From Chitinophaga pinensis (lineage in GTDB: Bacteria; Bacteroidota; Bacteroidia; Chitinophagales; Chitinophagaceae), in NCBI RefSeq assembly GCF_007896845.1, contig NZ_VOHS01000036.1, forward strand, positions 1-58,723: 58,723 nucleotides of DNA, read 5' to 3'. Under the pieces are notes generated by a model, which saw nothing but the letters and a program-made list of their open reading frames with translations, was not told the origin of the DNA and made no database searches. Positions 20,651 through 30,463 of the stretch are shown piece after piece. A program made the position numbers and the translations under genes. Within the stretch, counting starts at the first letter, position 1, and every line of letters begins with the position of its first letter.

Positions 20651-22096
20651 ATGGAAGAAAAAATCATGATCGTAGAAGACGAACTGATTGTAGCAGGTGA
20701 TATACGATTAACGCTGGAGAGAGCGGGATATAAAGTATCAGGCGTGGCACGCTCTGTACACAGGGCATTGGAGATTATTGATGTAGAAAGACCTGATCTC
20801 GTATTGCTGGATATCTATCTGAAAGGCGATCAGACAGGTATTGACCTGGCTGTAGAGCTGAATAAACATAATATACCTTTCGTGTATCTTTCTGCGAACT
20901 GTAACAGACAGGTGCTGGAAGCCGCGAAAGTAACACAGCCTTATGGTTTTATCGTAAAACCATTCAGGGAAAAAGACCTGCTGGTAACGCTGGATATTGC
21001 CCGTTACCGGTACGAGCATCACCGTGTATTAAAAGTAAAACCCGGCGTTGTATCGCAATCAGATGATCTGCGTCTGCCTCCATTACCCGTACAGCAACAA
21101 CCAATACCGGAAGTAAAGAAAGACGCACTTCCTCCTATTCCTAATTTTGAAGGTATTATTGGTAGCAGCATCCCGATGCAACGCGTTTTCGAACTGATTC
21201 GTCAGGTGGCTCCTCTGGATACTTCTGTATTGGTATTAGGCGAAACAGGTACTGGTAAAGAAGGTGTAGCAAATTGTATCCATCATCTCTCTCCCCGCAA
21301 GTCCAGGCCGTTCGTCAAGGTCAATTGTGCAGCATTGCCTACACATCTGATAGAGTCTGAATTGTTCGGTCATGAGAAGGGCGCTTTCACCGGTGCATTG
21401 GAAAAGAGGATCGGTAAGTTTGAACGTGCAGACGGAGGTACAATCTTCCTTGATGAGATAGGTGATATGCCAGCTGATCTGCAGGTGAAATTATTACGTG
21501 TTTTACAGGAAAAAGAAATTGAAAGAATAGGAGGTAATGGCCCGATAAAAGTGAATGTGCGCATCATTGCAGCGACTAACCGTAATCTGGAAAAGGAGAT
21601 TGCAGAAGGACGTTTCAGACTGGATCTTTATTACAGGCTGCACGTATTTCCCATCATGCTGTCTGCATTGCGTGAGCGTCGTGATGATATTCCTTTGCTG
21701 ATCGCTCACTTTATCCGCTTATATGCAGCTGCAACAGGTAAAGCTGTATCCGATATCGCTCCTGCTGCATTAAAACAACTGACGGAATATGCATGGCCGG
21801 GTAATGTACGCGAATTGCAGAATCTTATTGAAAGAAGTGTATTGCTGTCACGCGAAAACATTATCAGAGAAGTCATCCTACCGGTGAGTGTAAAGAAAGA
21901 AACAAGCGTTGTGTCTACCGAAACAGATATTAAAACAATTGTGGAATTAGAAAGAGAACACATACTTACCGTACTGAAAAAGTGTAATCATAAGATATCT
22001 GGTCCCGGCGGAGCCGCAGAACTATTGAATCTGCCGCCATCAACGCTTGCATCGAAGATGAAAAAACTGGGTATTGTAAAAAGACATACATTATAA
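20651..22096 (+). CDS. Sigma54-dependent response regulator (NtrC family)
   Basis: A 481-residue, three-domain regulator. Receiver domain 1-120: acidic pocket at 9-11, phosphoacceptor Asp54 in LLLDIYLKG, Ser81 and Lys103 in IVKPF. AAA+ domain about 165-400: Walker A GETGTGKE (197-204), GAFTGA sigma54-contact loop (244-249), Walker B TIFLDEIGD. C-terminal Fis-type helix-turn-helix about 430-478 (GGAAELLNLPPSTLASKMKK). It would activate sigma54 promoters when phosphorylated, with the upstream TPR kinases as donors. The linker between receiver and AAA+ is long and Pro-rich. All key residues are present. Confidence 0.93.
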   Translation: MEEKIMIVEDELIVAGDIRLTLERAGYKVSGVARSVHRALEIIDVERPDLVLLDIYLKGDQTGIDLAVELNKHNIPFVYLSANCNRQVLEAAKVTQPYGFIVKPFREKDLLVTLDIARYRYEHHRVLKVKPGVVSQSDDLRLPPLPVQQQPIPEVKKDALPPIPNFEGIIGSSIPMQRVFELIRQVAPLDTSVLVLGETGTGKEGVANCIHHLSPRKSRPFVKVNCAALPTHLIESELFGHEKGAFTGALEKRIGKFERADGGTIFLDEIGDMPADLQVKLLRVLQEKEIERIGGNGPIKVNVRIIAATNRNLEKEIAEGRFRLDLYYRLHVFPIMLSALRERRDDIPLLIAHFIRLYAAATGKAVSDIAPAALKQLTEYAWPGNVRELQNLIERSVLLSRENIIREVILPVSVKKETSVVSTETDIKTIVELEREHILTVLKKCNHKISGPGGAAELLNLPPSTLASKMKKLGIVKRHTL

Positions 22097-22511
22097 AGTT
22101 CTCCATAAAAAGTACAACAGAAGAGTTGATTAGGCAATTGACTTTCGGGCGCTGTGTAAGTAGCTTTGTATCAGATTCAGCAAGCAATAAAAAGAAACAA
22201 CAGAGAGGATTTAATAAGCAGAATAACCGAAGAAACAGCAGCATGGTTTTAAGTGAAGATAGTCGGCAATTATTAGCTTATAAGGGATAGGGAGCAGTCT
22301 GTAGACGATAGGCAATAGTTCAGATGGCACAACGCACATAGAACGAATAAAAGCTTAATCGGACATAGTTAAAAGACAGGACAAAAACAGACCCGTGTTT
22401 TGCTATGAACTATAGTCTATCGACTATGGACTGCTAACTAGAAGTGAAGTGCTGAAGATATTAAAAAGTATATCCTTCCTTTTATTCATACAGTGGAGCT
22501 TGATTGTTAAT

Positions 22512-22543
22512 GGCCGTTTCTCTCCAGGAACGGTCCTTTTTTT
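22512..22543 (+). terminator. Probable terminator
   Basis: GGCCGTT and AACGG(T)CC arms around a ten-base loop, followed by seven T. The arms are imperfect. It stands upstream of the membrane protein gene and far from the regulator stop. Confidence 0.5.
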
Positions 22544-22569
22544 CGTAAGGGCCGAAGGGATGCAGTTCG

Positions 22570-22577
22570 TATATTTG
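22570..22577 (+). promoter_or_regulatory. Possible minus-7 promoter box
   Basis: TATATTTG matches the Bacteroidota TAnnTTTG box and lies 26 bases before the start at 22604. A good upstream TTTG box at the right distance is not evident. Confidence 0.35.
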
Positions 22578-22603
22578 CTACATAACCCACAATCCCTCCG
22601 ACA

Positions 22604-23089
22604 ATGAAAGACAAGTCAATCATAGCTGACCAGTTGAATGATCTGGAAGAATTAATGGTTCCCCGCAGAAAAGACTTGCTGACATGGTGGCTGAAGTTTT
22701 TCAGTGCGATTTTTGTCGTGGCCGGCATCTTTGGCGTCTTCATTTATCCATACATGTTTCTGATGGAGACTGATATACAGGTAGCGTTGTATGGATTACA
22801 AAGTACGGATCGTACCTCTTTCCTTATGCTGGTCATTACCATGCTGTTTATACTGAAAGGAGTTGCTTCATTCGGACTGCTCACCGAAAAGGAATGGGCG
22901 GTGGATATAGGTCTTGCAGACGGATGGGTAGGGATTTTGGTTTGCGTCTTCGTAATGATCTATAATTATTTTGGTCCGGCACACATTTTTGCCCCTCTCG
23001 GACTTGAACTGATACTACTGTCGGCATACCTGGTAAAGCTTCAGAAAATACGTACTGACTGGAAAAGAGGCCGCGGCAGGATAAGCTAG
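22604..23089 (+). CDS. Small integral membrane protein, unknown function
   Basis: A 161-residue protein with an N-terminal charged region (about 1-27, including VPRRKDLLTWW) and four membrane segments near 28-50 (FFSAIFVVAGIFGVFIYPYM), 70-92 (FLMLVITMLFILKGVASFGLL), 105-122 (GWVGILVCVFVMIYNY) and 126-145. It ends in a basic tail (KLQKIRTDWKRGRGR), consistent with a cytosolic C-terminus. I recognise no family motif. It is followed 26 bases later by a small cytosolic protein on the same strand. Confidence 0.55.
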   Translation: MKDKSIIADQLNDLEELMVPRRKDLLTWWLKFFSAIFVVAGIFGVFIYPYMFLMETDIQVALYGLQSTDRTSFLMLVITMLFILKGVASFGLLTEKEWAVDIGLADGWVGILVCVFVMIYNYFGPAHIFAPLGLELILLSAYLVKLQKIRTDWKRGRGRIS

Positions 23090-23115
23090 TTTTCATTCAC
23101 TCAAAATAGAAATTT

Positions 23116-23412
23116 ATGGAACACCACTATGATACTGTTGCCAATGCCATCAACACTTTGAAGAGTCAGGGATTTACGGTTGATTTTAACCTCGAAGGTA
23201 ATTACCTCGTGAATGGAGGAGACAAGATCGCTCTCAGTGAATTTAATATAGTCGATGTGTACCGTTATGAAGGCGATACCGATCCTTCTGATGAAGCGGC
23301 AGTGTATGCAATAGAATCAGCTGATGGTATAAAGGGCGTGTTGGTGACTGCTTATGGTCCGTCTGCCGATACTCTGAGTGAAGAAATGCTGGAGAAACTA
23401 AAAATCAGATAG
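23116..23412 (+). CDS. Small conserved cytosolic protein, unknown function
   Basis: A 98-residue acidic protein without leader: ETHY-like opening, then a helix (VANAINTLKSQGF), TVDFNLEGNYLV and a strand-rich middle, with EGDTDPSDEAAVYAIE and GVLVTAYG. Proteins with this layout are common in Bacteroidota, and some carry the misleading label phosphoribosylpyrophosphate synthetase; no such catalytic motif is present. The role is unknown. Confidence 0.6.
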   Translation: MEHHYDTVANAINTLKSQGFTVDFNLEGNYLVNGGDKIALSEFNIVDVYRYEGDTDPSDEAAVYAIESADGIKGVLVTAYGPSADTLSEEMLEKLKIR

Positions 23413-23579
23413 CCTCCCCGCTACGTGGTGATTTGTAGACAGCTGTGGCGAAGACGGGTTCGCTTGTGGTAATACTATTTTAACAAATAGTTAAATTGAA
23501 TTACCATTTATTTGAAATAATAGTACATGACTGTGTATTGGTGCAGTATTTGAAATTACTTTTATCCGATATATATAGT

Positions 23580-23936
23580 ATGTACGAATTACTACAGATA
23601 AGAGCGCAATTGGAGACTATGCCGTATAAAAATACCGCTAGTCTGTTTGAATTAAGGATGGTATTAATGAATACCGGTACCTTATTGACGTCCAGACATC
23701 TGGCTAATCAACGGGGAGAAAAAGATATAATGACTTCCAAGTTGTTATTGTCGACTTTTCGCAACGTGCGGAACTATTATCATATACTGGAAACGACCAA
23801 AGAGGCGCATGAACAGTGCTTTAAAAATATCAAGGAGCTGGCGTTACAGGATTTAGTAAGTTTATACAGGAAGCTGCGAACGTCTAACGTTGTTAATATG
23901 CCACAGGAACAGCAGGTGCTAAGTGCAGCCCGTTAA
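23580..23936 (+). CDS. Helical protein of unknown function
   Basis: A 118-residue protein if started at the ATG at 23580 (MYELLQIRAQLETMPY). An in-frame TTG at 23496 would add 28 mostly hydrophobic residues, but ATG is preferred. It is predicted almost wholly helical with many Leu, Arg and Glu (FRNVRNYYHILETTKEAHEQ). No family motif is recognised. It ends two bases before the convergent ATP-grasp gene. Confidence 0.45.
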   Translation: MYELLQIRAQLETMPYKNTASLFELRMVLMNTGTLLTSRHLANQRGEKDIMTSKLLLSTFRNVRNYYHILETTKEAHEQCFKNIKELALQDLVSLYRKLRTSNVVNMPQEQQVLSAAR

Positions 23937-23937
23937 A

Positions 23938-24999
23938 CTACATCCGCCATTGCTGGCGTAGCATATTCTCCAGCAGATCCGCAAAGGTCCAGCCTATTTT
24001 ACGGGCTGCTACTGCGGACAGGCTATCCTGATCCATTCTATGTGGACGGGAAGCACCGGTCATATTCGGCTTCATATTCAGGTCAAACAGGAAATAACGT
24101 CCTTGTTCATCCTGCCGGCAGTCAATTCTCACAGGAGCCTTTGCTCCGACTAAAGCCGCCGCAGATTCACATTGTTTACATAAAGTAATGATAGCAGGCG
24201 ATTGCAATTGTGCATCGTCTAACACTTTGCTGTTATTTACAACAGCCACCGTGCCATTATACGGCGCAACACCATCGTGGTGATTGAATCGCTCCACCGG
24301 TGGCAGACTCCAATAATTGATCTTCTCCTGACAGATATCCTTTATCACATACTTACCCGGAGGCATGACTGTAATAGTCACTTCTTTGCCCGGAAGAAAC
24401 TTTTCCACGTATACTGCTGTCCCGTATTTGTCTTCCGCAAACATCTCTTCAAGTACCATCTGCAGATGATCAGGTGTATCCACGACCTGTACACCATCGC
24501 TTCCTCTGCCCCGGATAGGTTTGGCTACTACCGGAAAAGGGAAATTCAGCTGGTAATCATGCAGATTGTCTTTGTTAATCAGAATGGCTGGCGGAATGGG
24601 AAGGTTGTTTTTCTGTAAGAGTTTATTGGTTGTCCATTTGTCATCATAGAGGTCTGTATTACGGGGAAGCTGGCCGACGGCAGCGATCCCTTTTTTCAGA
24701 AATGCTTCTACCGGGTGACCGTTATACAGGATGGTATTTAACCACAACACCTGAGCACCTTTAGCGAGTGCGTGGAGTATACCCGCTTCCGTATCAGGAA
24801 ATACCCAGTCAAGATCGATCATTAGCTGAGGGTGGATCACGGGCGTGCTGACTGGTACCTGTCTTTCACGCAGTGCATAGGCTATATCTGCTCCGCTGTC
24901 TGAATAACCTCCGGGCTTCATAGGTTTTAAAATGCCGTTCCTGGCGGGTGGTTGCTGCGCCTGATAAAGCAGCGCTACTGGGGTACCGGTTACTGACAT
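23938..24999 (-). CDS. ATP-grasp domain protein (D-Ala-D-Ala ligase / RimK-like)
   Basis: A 353-residue soluble protein with an ATP-grasp fold: N-terminal Rossmann-like part (VALLYQAQ, SDSGADIAYALRE), the clamp strands VVAKPIRGRGSDGVQVV (about 155-171) and AVYVEKFLPGKEVTITVMP, and the metal-binding end VRIDCRQDEQGRYFLFDLNMKPNMTG, where Asp and Asn/Glu-type ligands lie. Such ligases join a carboxylate to an amine or thiol using ATP. The product is unknown; no peptide substrate gene adjoins it. The ATG at 24999 is used; a GTG 16 codons upstream is the alternative. The N of the usual ExN triad is kept as LNMKPN. Confidence 0.8.
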   Translation of the reverse strand: MSVTGTPVALLYQAQQPPARNGILKPMKPGGYSDSGADIAYALRERQVPVSTPVIHPQLMIDLDWVFPDTEAGILHALAKGAQVLWLNTILYNGHPVEAFLKKGIAAVGQLPRNTDLYDDKWTTNKLLQKNNLPIPPAILINKDNLHDYQLNFPFPVVAKPIRGRGSDGVQVVDTPDHLQMVLEEMFAEDKYGTAVYVEKFLPGKEVTITVMPPGKYVIKDICQEKINYWSLPPVERFNHHDGVAPYNGTVAVVNNSKVLDDAQLQSPAIITLCKQCESAAALVGAKAPVRIDCRQDEQGRYFLFDLNMKPNMTGASRPHRMDQDSLSAVAARKIGWTFADLLENMLRQQWRM

Positions 25000-25067
25000 G
25001 GTCAACTGTTTAAAACGTGAATGTAAAGAAAAATACAATCTCCTCACAGCAGTGAAGCCCCGGGTAA

Positions 25068-25823
25068 CTATGGTTGTGTGAGTCTTCTGCCCAGTCGCTC
25101 ATAACGGGCCGGTTGTACAAACACAAGACTGTTATGATCGCCGTATTTAACCAGTCTTTCCTTCATCTCGGTACTCATCAGTACCTTATTCAGCAGGAGG
25201 TAAATGGCGTGGTTGTCGGGCATACAGCCGTTGGTATTGGAAAAGGTAATTGTATGTAGTATGTTGTTCAGTTTAGCATAGACCGTATACTTGATCTCAA
25301 ATGTGGACAGCTGTTTAAAGCCATAGCAGACTTCCAGTTTAAGGTGATTATCCGCCAGAATGTCCTTCATGGATGTCATAATAAGATCGCTGTAGTTCAC
25401 AGGTTCACCGACACACTCTTTGAGTAATGGGGCAAATACCCTATTATGTTCCAGAATGGCAATTTCTTGCGTGGGAGCTGTCTTTTTCAGATAATCGCCC
25501 GGTGGTACAAGTTCTTTCCGGAAGGTCTCCATTTCATTTACGATCCTGATATATTCCTGTATGTTATATCTGGCTGGCATAAGGTTGGCGATTTCTTTTT
25601 CCCCTTCGGGAATATGAGCGCCGTCGGTTCTCACGGGTTCCTGTTCCCAGCTTTTGGCCATGTTTTGCTTCAGCACGTGAAATTCCTCCTCAGTAACGGG
25701 ATGGCTGGTGTATTTATAGCTACCAATATCAACATTGATTTTCAGATCGAAGTTCTTGTTGGCAGAGTGACGGTTACACTGAAAGCTGAATATGACAAGC
25801 AGGAATAATAAAGACTTTTTCAT
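25068..25823 (-). CDS. Lipoprotein of unknown function
   Basis: A 251-residue protein starting MKKSLLFLLVIFSFQC; the Cys at 16 follows a lipobox-like FSFQ, so it should be lipid-anchored. The mature part mixes helices and strands with no recognised family. Two further Cys occur, in LLKECVGEP and EVCYGF. The start at 25823 is chosen for the lipoprotein signal; the longer frame would add 16 hydrophobic residues. It is followed at a distance by the ATP-grasp gene on the same strand, 68 bases away. Confidence 0.6.
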   Translation of the reverse strand: MKKSLLFLLVIFSFQCNRHSANKNFDLKINVDIGSYKYTSHPVTEEEFHVLKQNMAKSWEQEPVRTDGAHIPEGEKEIANLMPARYNIQEYIRIVNEMETFRKELVPPGDYLKKTAPTQEIAILEHNRVFAPLLKECVGEPVNYSDLIMTSMKDILADNHLKLEVCYGFKQLSTFEIKYTVYAKLNNILHTITFSNTNGCMPDNHAIYLLLNKVLMSTEMKERLVKYGDHNSLVFVQPARYERLGRRLTQP

Positions 25824-25853
25824 AGGATATATGGCTGGGGCTAAGATAAAAAA

Positions 25854-25879
25854 GAACGGCCATATGATCATGGCCGTTC
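25854..25879 (-). terminator. Terminator of the Bcr/CflA-type pump gene
   Basis: GAACGGCCAT (25854-25863), six bases, ATGGCCGTTC (25870-25879), a perfect 10-bp stem. A run of A at 25848-25853 gives the U tract on the minus strand. It also overlaps the leader of the lipoprotein gene. Confidence 0.8.
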
Positions 25880-25911
25880 ATGTATAGTCCTGTTTTTTAT
25901 GTACGGAGTGC

Positions 25912-27153
25912 TTAGTGGAGTACTACCGTATCACCGCCATCATGCAGGAAAACGGGATTGGTGATACGCAGTCCACCCAGAAATAATATTCCGACAGATA
26001 TCAATGCTGTTGCTGCCATCAGCATGGTCATCGGAACGGGCGACGTTGCATGGAACAAACTGGCTACTGTAGATGCCAGTCCGCCGATACCCATCTGCAA
26101 TGCCCCCATCAGCGCAGCAGCTGTACCTGCGTTCTTTTTAAACGGCGCGATACTCAGTGCAGAAGCATTCGGATTGGCAAATCCCAGACAGCTCAGATAT
26201 AAGAACAACATGATAATTGTTGACGTCAGCCCGAACCATCCAAAGTAACTACCCGCAAAGAAGATGATACCGATGATTGCCTGTCCGATGAGCGCAATAC
26301 GGATGATCTGCTCACTGCGGAAATAGCGTAAGGTCAGACTGTTCAGCTGACTGGAGCCGATAAAACCGACAGACAAACCGGCGAAGATCCAGCCAAAATG
26401 TGTTTCAGACACATGGAAGATATTCATAAATACCACCGGAGAAGACGATACGTATACAAACAGGCCGGAGAATGCAAATGCGCCGGTCAGTGCATAGGTA
26501 TAGAATTGTGGTTCCCGCATTACGGCCCAGAATCCATTAATGATAGGACCCGGTTTCAATGACATGGAGGTATCTGGCTGGTGACTTTCAGGCAGAAAGG
26601 CAAAACAGGCGATCATCAGCAATAATCCCATTCCACCGAGTACGATAAAGATGGCCTGCCAGTTCCACGCAGCTGTAATATACCCTCCAATGGTAGGAGC
26701 CAGCATAGGAGAGGCACCTACTACCAACATGAGTAATGCAAAAACTTTCGCACTGTCTTTTATCGGGAACAGATCGCGTACCATTGCTACAGAGGCTACA
26801 GCCGCTGCGCAGCTGCCGATGGCCTGAATAAAGCGGAGGAGTACAAAAGACTCCAAAGATCTGGCTGCAATACATCCTGCGGATGCGATCAGGTAGACGA
26901 TCAGTCCGGCATAAAGAGGTTTCTTTCTGCCAAAACGGTCCAGCAGGGGACCATATAGTAATTGTCCCGCAGAGATACCGATAAAGTAACTGGCGAGTGA
27001 TAATCCGATACGTTCTGTAGGCACATGCAGATCTTCTGCTATGGCCTGATATCCGGACAGATACATATCTATTGAGAATGGCCCTAAGGCGGTCATTGTT
27101 CCCAGAATTAAAATCAGGGACCAATACTGCCGGGCTGGCATTGTTGCTTCCAT
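25912..27153 (-). CDS. Multidrug efflux MFS transporter, Bcr/CflA family
   Basis: A 413-residue protein with 12 predicted membrane segments. Marker stretches of the Bcr/CflA group are visible: FSIDMYLSGYQAIAEDLHV in helix 1 (about 23-41), GQLLYGPLLDRFGRKKPL (motif A, about 58-75), RFIQAIGSCAAAVASVAMVRD (motif C-like, helix 4-5) and LSCLGFANPNASALSIAPF in the second half. The protein would pump drugs or small molecules out with proton exchange. It is the first gene of its own unit with a strong terminator. Confidence 0.9.
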   Translation of the reverse strand: MEATMPARQYWSLILILGTMTALGPFSIDMYLSGYQAIAEDLHVPTERIGLSLASYFIGISAGQLLYGPLLDRFGRKKPLYAGLIVYLIASAGCIAARSLESFVLLRFIQAIGSCAAAVASVAMVRDLFPIKDSAKVFALLMLVVGASPMLAPTIGGYITAAWNWQAIFIVLGGMGLLLMIACFAFLPESHQPDTSMSLKPGPIINGFWAVMREPQFYTYALTGAFAFSGLFVYVSSSPVVFMNIFHVSETHFGWIFAGLSVGFIGSSQLNSLTLRYFRSEQIIRIALIGQAIIGIIFFAGSYFGWFGLTSTIIMLFLYLSCLGFANPNASALSIAPFKKNAGTAAALMGALQMGIGGLASTVASLFHATSPVPMTMLMAATALISVGILFLGGLRITNPVFLHDGGDTVVLH

Positions 27154-27209
27154 TAATCAGTATTTGAGTGTGCAAAGCTATTTAAACATATCGGGAAATC
27201 CCAATTTCC

Positions 27210-29633
27210 CTATCGCATGATAGGAATAAGGATGTGGAAGCTGGTGCCCTCATTGACGATGCTGGTGGCGAAGATCTTTCCGTGGTGGTTGCTGACCACT
27301 TTTTCGCAAAGTGCGAGACCGATGCCGGTACCGGCGTAAACGTCGCGGGTATGTAATCGTTGAAATATGGTAAAGATCTTTTCCGCATAGCGTTGTTCGA
27401 AACCGATGCCATTATCTCTGACGATGATTTCATACCAGTTCCATGATGGATTCAACTGTGGATGCGTGGAAATTGCTGTTGCGGTAACAGGATGGCCGCT
27501 GATATTGATTGTCGGAGTAACGTCCTGCCGGGAGAATTTGATAGCGTTACCGATGAGGTTGAAAAAGAGTTGCCGTATTTGTAGCGGTACGGCGGCTATC
27601 TGCTGCAGGGGCGAGACAGTCAAAATTACCTTTTTTTCTTTAATGGCAAGTTCAAAATCTTCTTTTACTTCTTCTATGATAAGATTGAGATCAGTGAGGA
27701 CAAAAGTATTTTCTGCTTTGTCCAGTCGGGAGAAGTTCAGCAGATCATTGATGAGGGCTGTCATTCTGTTGACGGACGCGTCTATCTTATTCAGGTATTT
27801 ACGGGTGAAGATATCGGCTGTATGATCGGTTCTGTTCTGAAGGATATCGGAGAATATTTTGATCTTTCTCAGTGGTTCCTGCAGGTCATGACTGGTCACA
27901 TAGGCATACTGCTCGAGGTTATTATTGACCTTTTCAAGGGTTTTATTAGCTTCCTGCAATTCTATATTGGCAATACTGAGTGCGCGGGTTCTTTCATTGA
28001 CCAGCCTTTCCAGTTCCTGCTGGCGTTGCCGCTGTTCGGTGACATCCTGCGTGATACCTATCGCCATATGGGGTTGACTGGCATCGTCGAGGAAGATTTT
28101 TCCGGAAGTATGCATGATGCGTTTCTCACCTGTCCGGAAGTTCGTCAGCTCATATTCTACATTGATAATCCTGTCAGACCCGGGTTGTATTGCACGTTGA
28201 AAAGCAGCAGTCAGAATAGACGGATCTGTGATACAGGCGGTGGCTTCTTCAAGGGTGATGGTTTCACCCGGTGAGGCGCCAAACCATGCCTGTATGCGTT
28301 CAGCGAGTACGGCTTCTCCGGTCTGCAGATTTATTTTCCAGTCACCCAGTTTGGCTACTTCTATGGCATTCCGCAGGTTTTCTTCTGCTTCTGCGAGCAG
28401 CTGCCGGGCTTTTACCTGTTCAGTGACTTCCATAGCGGTGTTCATGACCGCATAGATCTCACCCTGTTCATCCCGGAGGGCCTTATAGGTAAAATTGTAG
28501 TAAGTGGGTGACAGTACGCCATCCCGCATCAGCATCACTTTTTCCTCTATGGCTTCGTATGTTTCGCCGGTTTCGTATACTTTGTCAAGGATATCGAAGA
28601 ATGGTTGTCCTTCCAGTTCGGGTACAGCTTCCCGGAAGGTTTTGCCAATTACAGATGCATCTTTTTCCCATGCTTGCAGGATGGCATCGTTGACGGTGCG
28701 GATCCGTAATTCCCTGCCAACATATATACCGATAGGCGTCGGGGAATGGGCGACAAAGCTTTTGAACTGCTGTTCGCTTTGTTCTGCTTTCCTGCGCTGC
28801 ATAACAGAAGATGTGACATCGATAGCGTGTACCAATATCTGTATGACCTTGCCTTCTGCATCGCGGATAGGCTGATAAATAAAATTGAAGAATATGGGTT
28901 CCCGTACACCGGTGCCTTTACGGTCGAGGCCTACTTCTATTTCGTGGCCGATGAAGGGTTGTCCTGTGCGATATACATCATCCAGTAGTTCGAAGATACC
29001 CTGATCTGCCAGTTCGGGTAGCGCTTCCCGGATCGGTTTACCCACGATACTGCGTTCTATACCGATCGTTTCCATATACAGCTTATTTGCCAGTATATAC
29101 ACGTGTTGAGGACCGCTGAGCACGGCAATGACTGCCGGTGTATCCATGAGCAGCTGGTAAAAGTTTTCCCGTTCAGCAGCAGATTCCTGTGTGACAGGAC
29201 GGGACTGGGGCATTTGTATTGCAGTGGGTGTTGTGCGCTGCGAATATTCGATCACCATCACAATTGTGCGGGCGACGAGCCGGATAAAATGCAGTTCTGC
29301 GGGAGTTGGCTGACGTCCGGATTTATAACTGATTTCAAAACTTCCGAGGGCATTTCCTTGTTTTCCTGTCAGCGGGGTAGTGCAGCACACAGTACCCGGA
29401 TGAGCGGAGGCTTGTCCCACCAGTGAAATAGTCGCGATCATTTCCCCGTCAGACTGTTGCATCCAGGTAATAATGTGCGTAAGTATCTCCTGTAAAGGGA
29501 TGCCTGCTGCAAGCATTTCCATAACATCTGTCTGATGTTGCAGTAGTGCTTCTAGCCGGAGCGTCTCCCCGGATTGTTCGCGGTGTTCGTCATGCTGATG
29601 AAGGGATGTCTGCTCATTTACGGTGCTGCTCAT
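27210..29633 (-). CDS. Multi-PAS sensor histidine kinase
   Basis: An 807-residue soluble kinase with no membrane segment. From the start at 29633: a GAF-like region about 20-125 (containing ATISLVGQASAHPG), three PAS domains about 155-275, 290-410 and 415-535, the last with EVAKLGDWKINLQTGEAV, then a coiled coil, HisKA with VTSHDLQEPLRKIKIF (phospho-His about 613), and HATPase_c with NLIGNAIKFSRQ, DNGIGFEQRYAEKIF and GTGIGLALCEKVV. It would sense a cytosolic cue. No receiver domain or regulator is next to it, so its partner is elsewhere. The 29633 ATG is preferred over an upstream frame that reads through a hydrophobic Ile/Phe-rich stretch. Confidence 0.9.
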   Translation of the reverse strand: MSSTVNEQTSLHQHDEHREQSGETLRLEALLQHQTDVMEMLAAGIPLQEILTHIITWMQQSDGEMIATISLVGQASAHPGTVCCTTPLTGKQGNALGSFEISYKSGRQPTPAELHFIRLVARTIVMVIEYSQRTTPTAIQMPQSRPVTQESAAERENFYQLLMDTPAVIAVLSGPQHVYILANKLYMETIGIERSIVGKPIREALPELADQGIFELLDDVYRTGQPFIGHEIEVGLDRKGTGVREPIFFNFIYQPIRDAEGKVIQILVHAIDVTSSVMQRRKAEQSEQQFKSFVAHSPTPIGIYVGRELRIRTVNDAILQAWEKDASVIGKTFREAVPELEGQPFFDILDKVYETGETYEAIEEKVMLMRDGVLSPTYYNFTYKALRDEQGEIYAVMNTAMEVTEQVKARQLLAEAEENLRNAIEVAKLGDWKINLQTGEAVLAERIQAWFGASPGETITLEEATACITDPSILTAAFQRAIQPGSDRIINVEYELTNFRTGEKRIMHTSGKIFLDDASQPHMAIGITQDVTEQRQRQQELERLVNERTRALSIANIELQEANKTLEKVNNNLEQYAYVTSHDLQEPLRKIKIFSDILQNRTDHTADIFTRKYLNKIDASVNRMTALINDLLNFSRLDKAENTFVLTDLNLIIEEVKEDFELAIKEKKVILTVSPLQQIAAVPLQIRQLFFNLIGNAIKFSRQDVTPTINISGHPVTATAISTHPQLNPSWNWYEIIVRDNGIGFEQRYAEKIFTIFQRLHTRDVYAGTGIGLALCEKVVSNHHGKIFATSIVNEGTSFHILIPIMR

Positions 29634-29738
29634 AGTATCAGGAACGTGGCTTGACGTGTTCTTGAAATAAAGATAATGGAAAAATACTGGCATTACTCTT
29701 GTCTTGATCATCAACAATATCAAACCCCGAATTTTTAT

Positions 29739-30463
29739 ATGTTACGTGAAATACCCGGGCAACGAAGCCTTAAAAAAAATCTGATGCTGGCCTCATCAAC
29801 GGCCTCGGTGGCGGGAATGACAAATGTGGTGGGTGTACTGGCTTTTCTTTCTTTTGTATCCAATATTACGGGCCATGTGGCGACGCTGGCGGGAAAGCTT
29901 ACAGAACAGAATATGGAGGAAGTGTATACGGTGGCTTATTGGTTGTTCATGTTCTTTTCGGGGCTTTTGTCTCCAATTTTATTGTCCGGTCTTTCGATTA
30001 CAAGAGCACTTATTTTGCACACGGGATGCCGATCGTATTGGAGATCGTGATTCTGTTGGGTGTGGCAGTTTATGGAAATGATGTATATAGCGGTAGTGAG
30101 TTCCAACGGGAAGCGACTACCGGTGCTGTGTTATTTTGTATGGGGCTCCAGAATGGATTGGTATCCCGTATTTCCGGAGGATTGATCAAGACTTCTCACC
30201 TGACAGGTATGGTGACTGATCTGGCGTCTGAATTGTCTGAATTGGTGCATCCGCACGCGGAGACGACGCGTGCATTGAAGGAAAAGATCTATATCCGTCT
30301 GACGGTGATAGGCTTCTTCATTTTAGGGGGGATATTGGGAGGATTGTTGTTCAGTATGATCGGTATGGTTACTTTTTTTATCATCCCGCTGGTATTGATA
30401 ACGATACTGTTGTATGATGTGTATCCGGTTATCCTTCACCGGATGTTGAAAAGCTTCAAATAA
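29739..30463 (+). pseudogene. DUF1275 (YoaK-like) membrane protein, one frameshift
   Basis: About 240 residues with six membrane segments after adding one base near 29955-29958 (a TTTT run). Conserved DUF1275 features are present: an early ASSTASVAGMTNVVGVLAFL segment with FVSNITGHV, and later FCMGLQNGLVSRISGG followed by KTSHLTGMVTDLA. The family is a poorly understood set of inner-membrane proteins. Start at 29739 (MLREIPG). Divergent from the multi-PAS kinase. The two halves are both well conserved, so the shift is probably recent or an error. Confidence 0.75.

Larger units (their letters stand above)
22097..22603. other. Intergenic region after the kinase-regulator array
   Basis: No gene seen. 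Its right end holds a weak terminator (22512-22543) and a Bacteroidota-like minus-7 box TATATTTG at 22570-22577 in front of the membrane protein at 22604. The rest shows no convincing sigma54 box (GG-N10-GC) or RNA structure. Confidence 0.5.

Noticed and set aside
22097..22603. Sigma54 promoter target next to its regulator
   Set aside because: No GG-N10-GC pair with the expected flanks was found.
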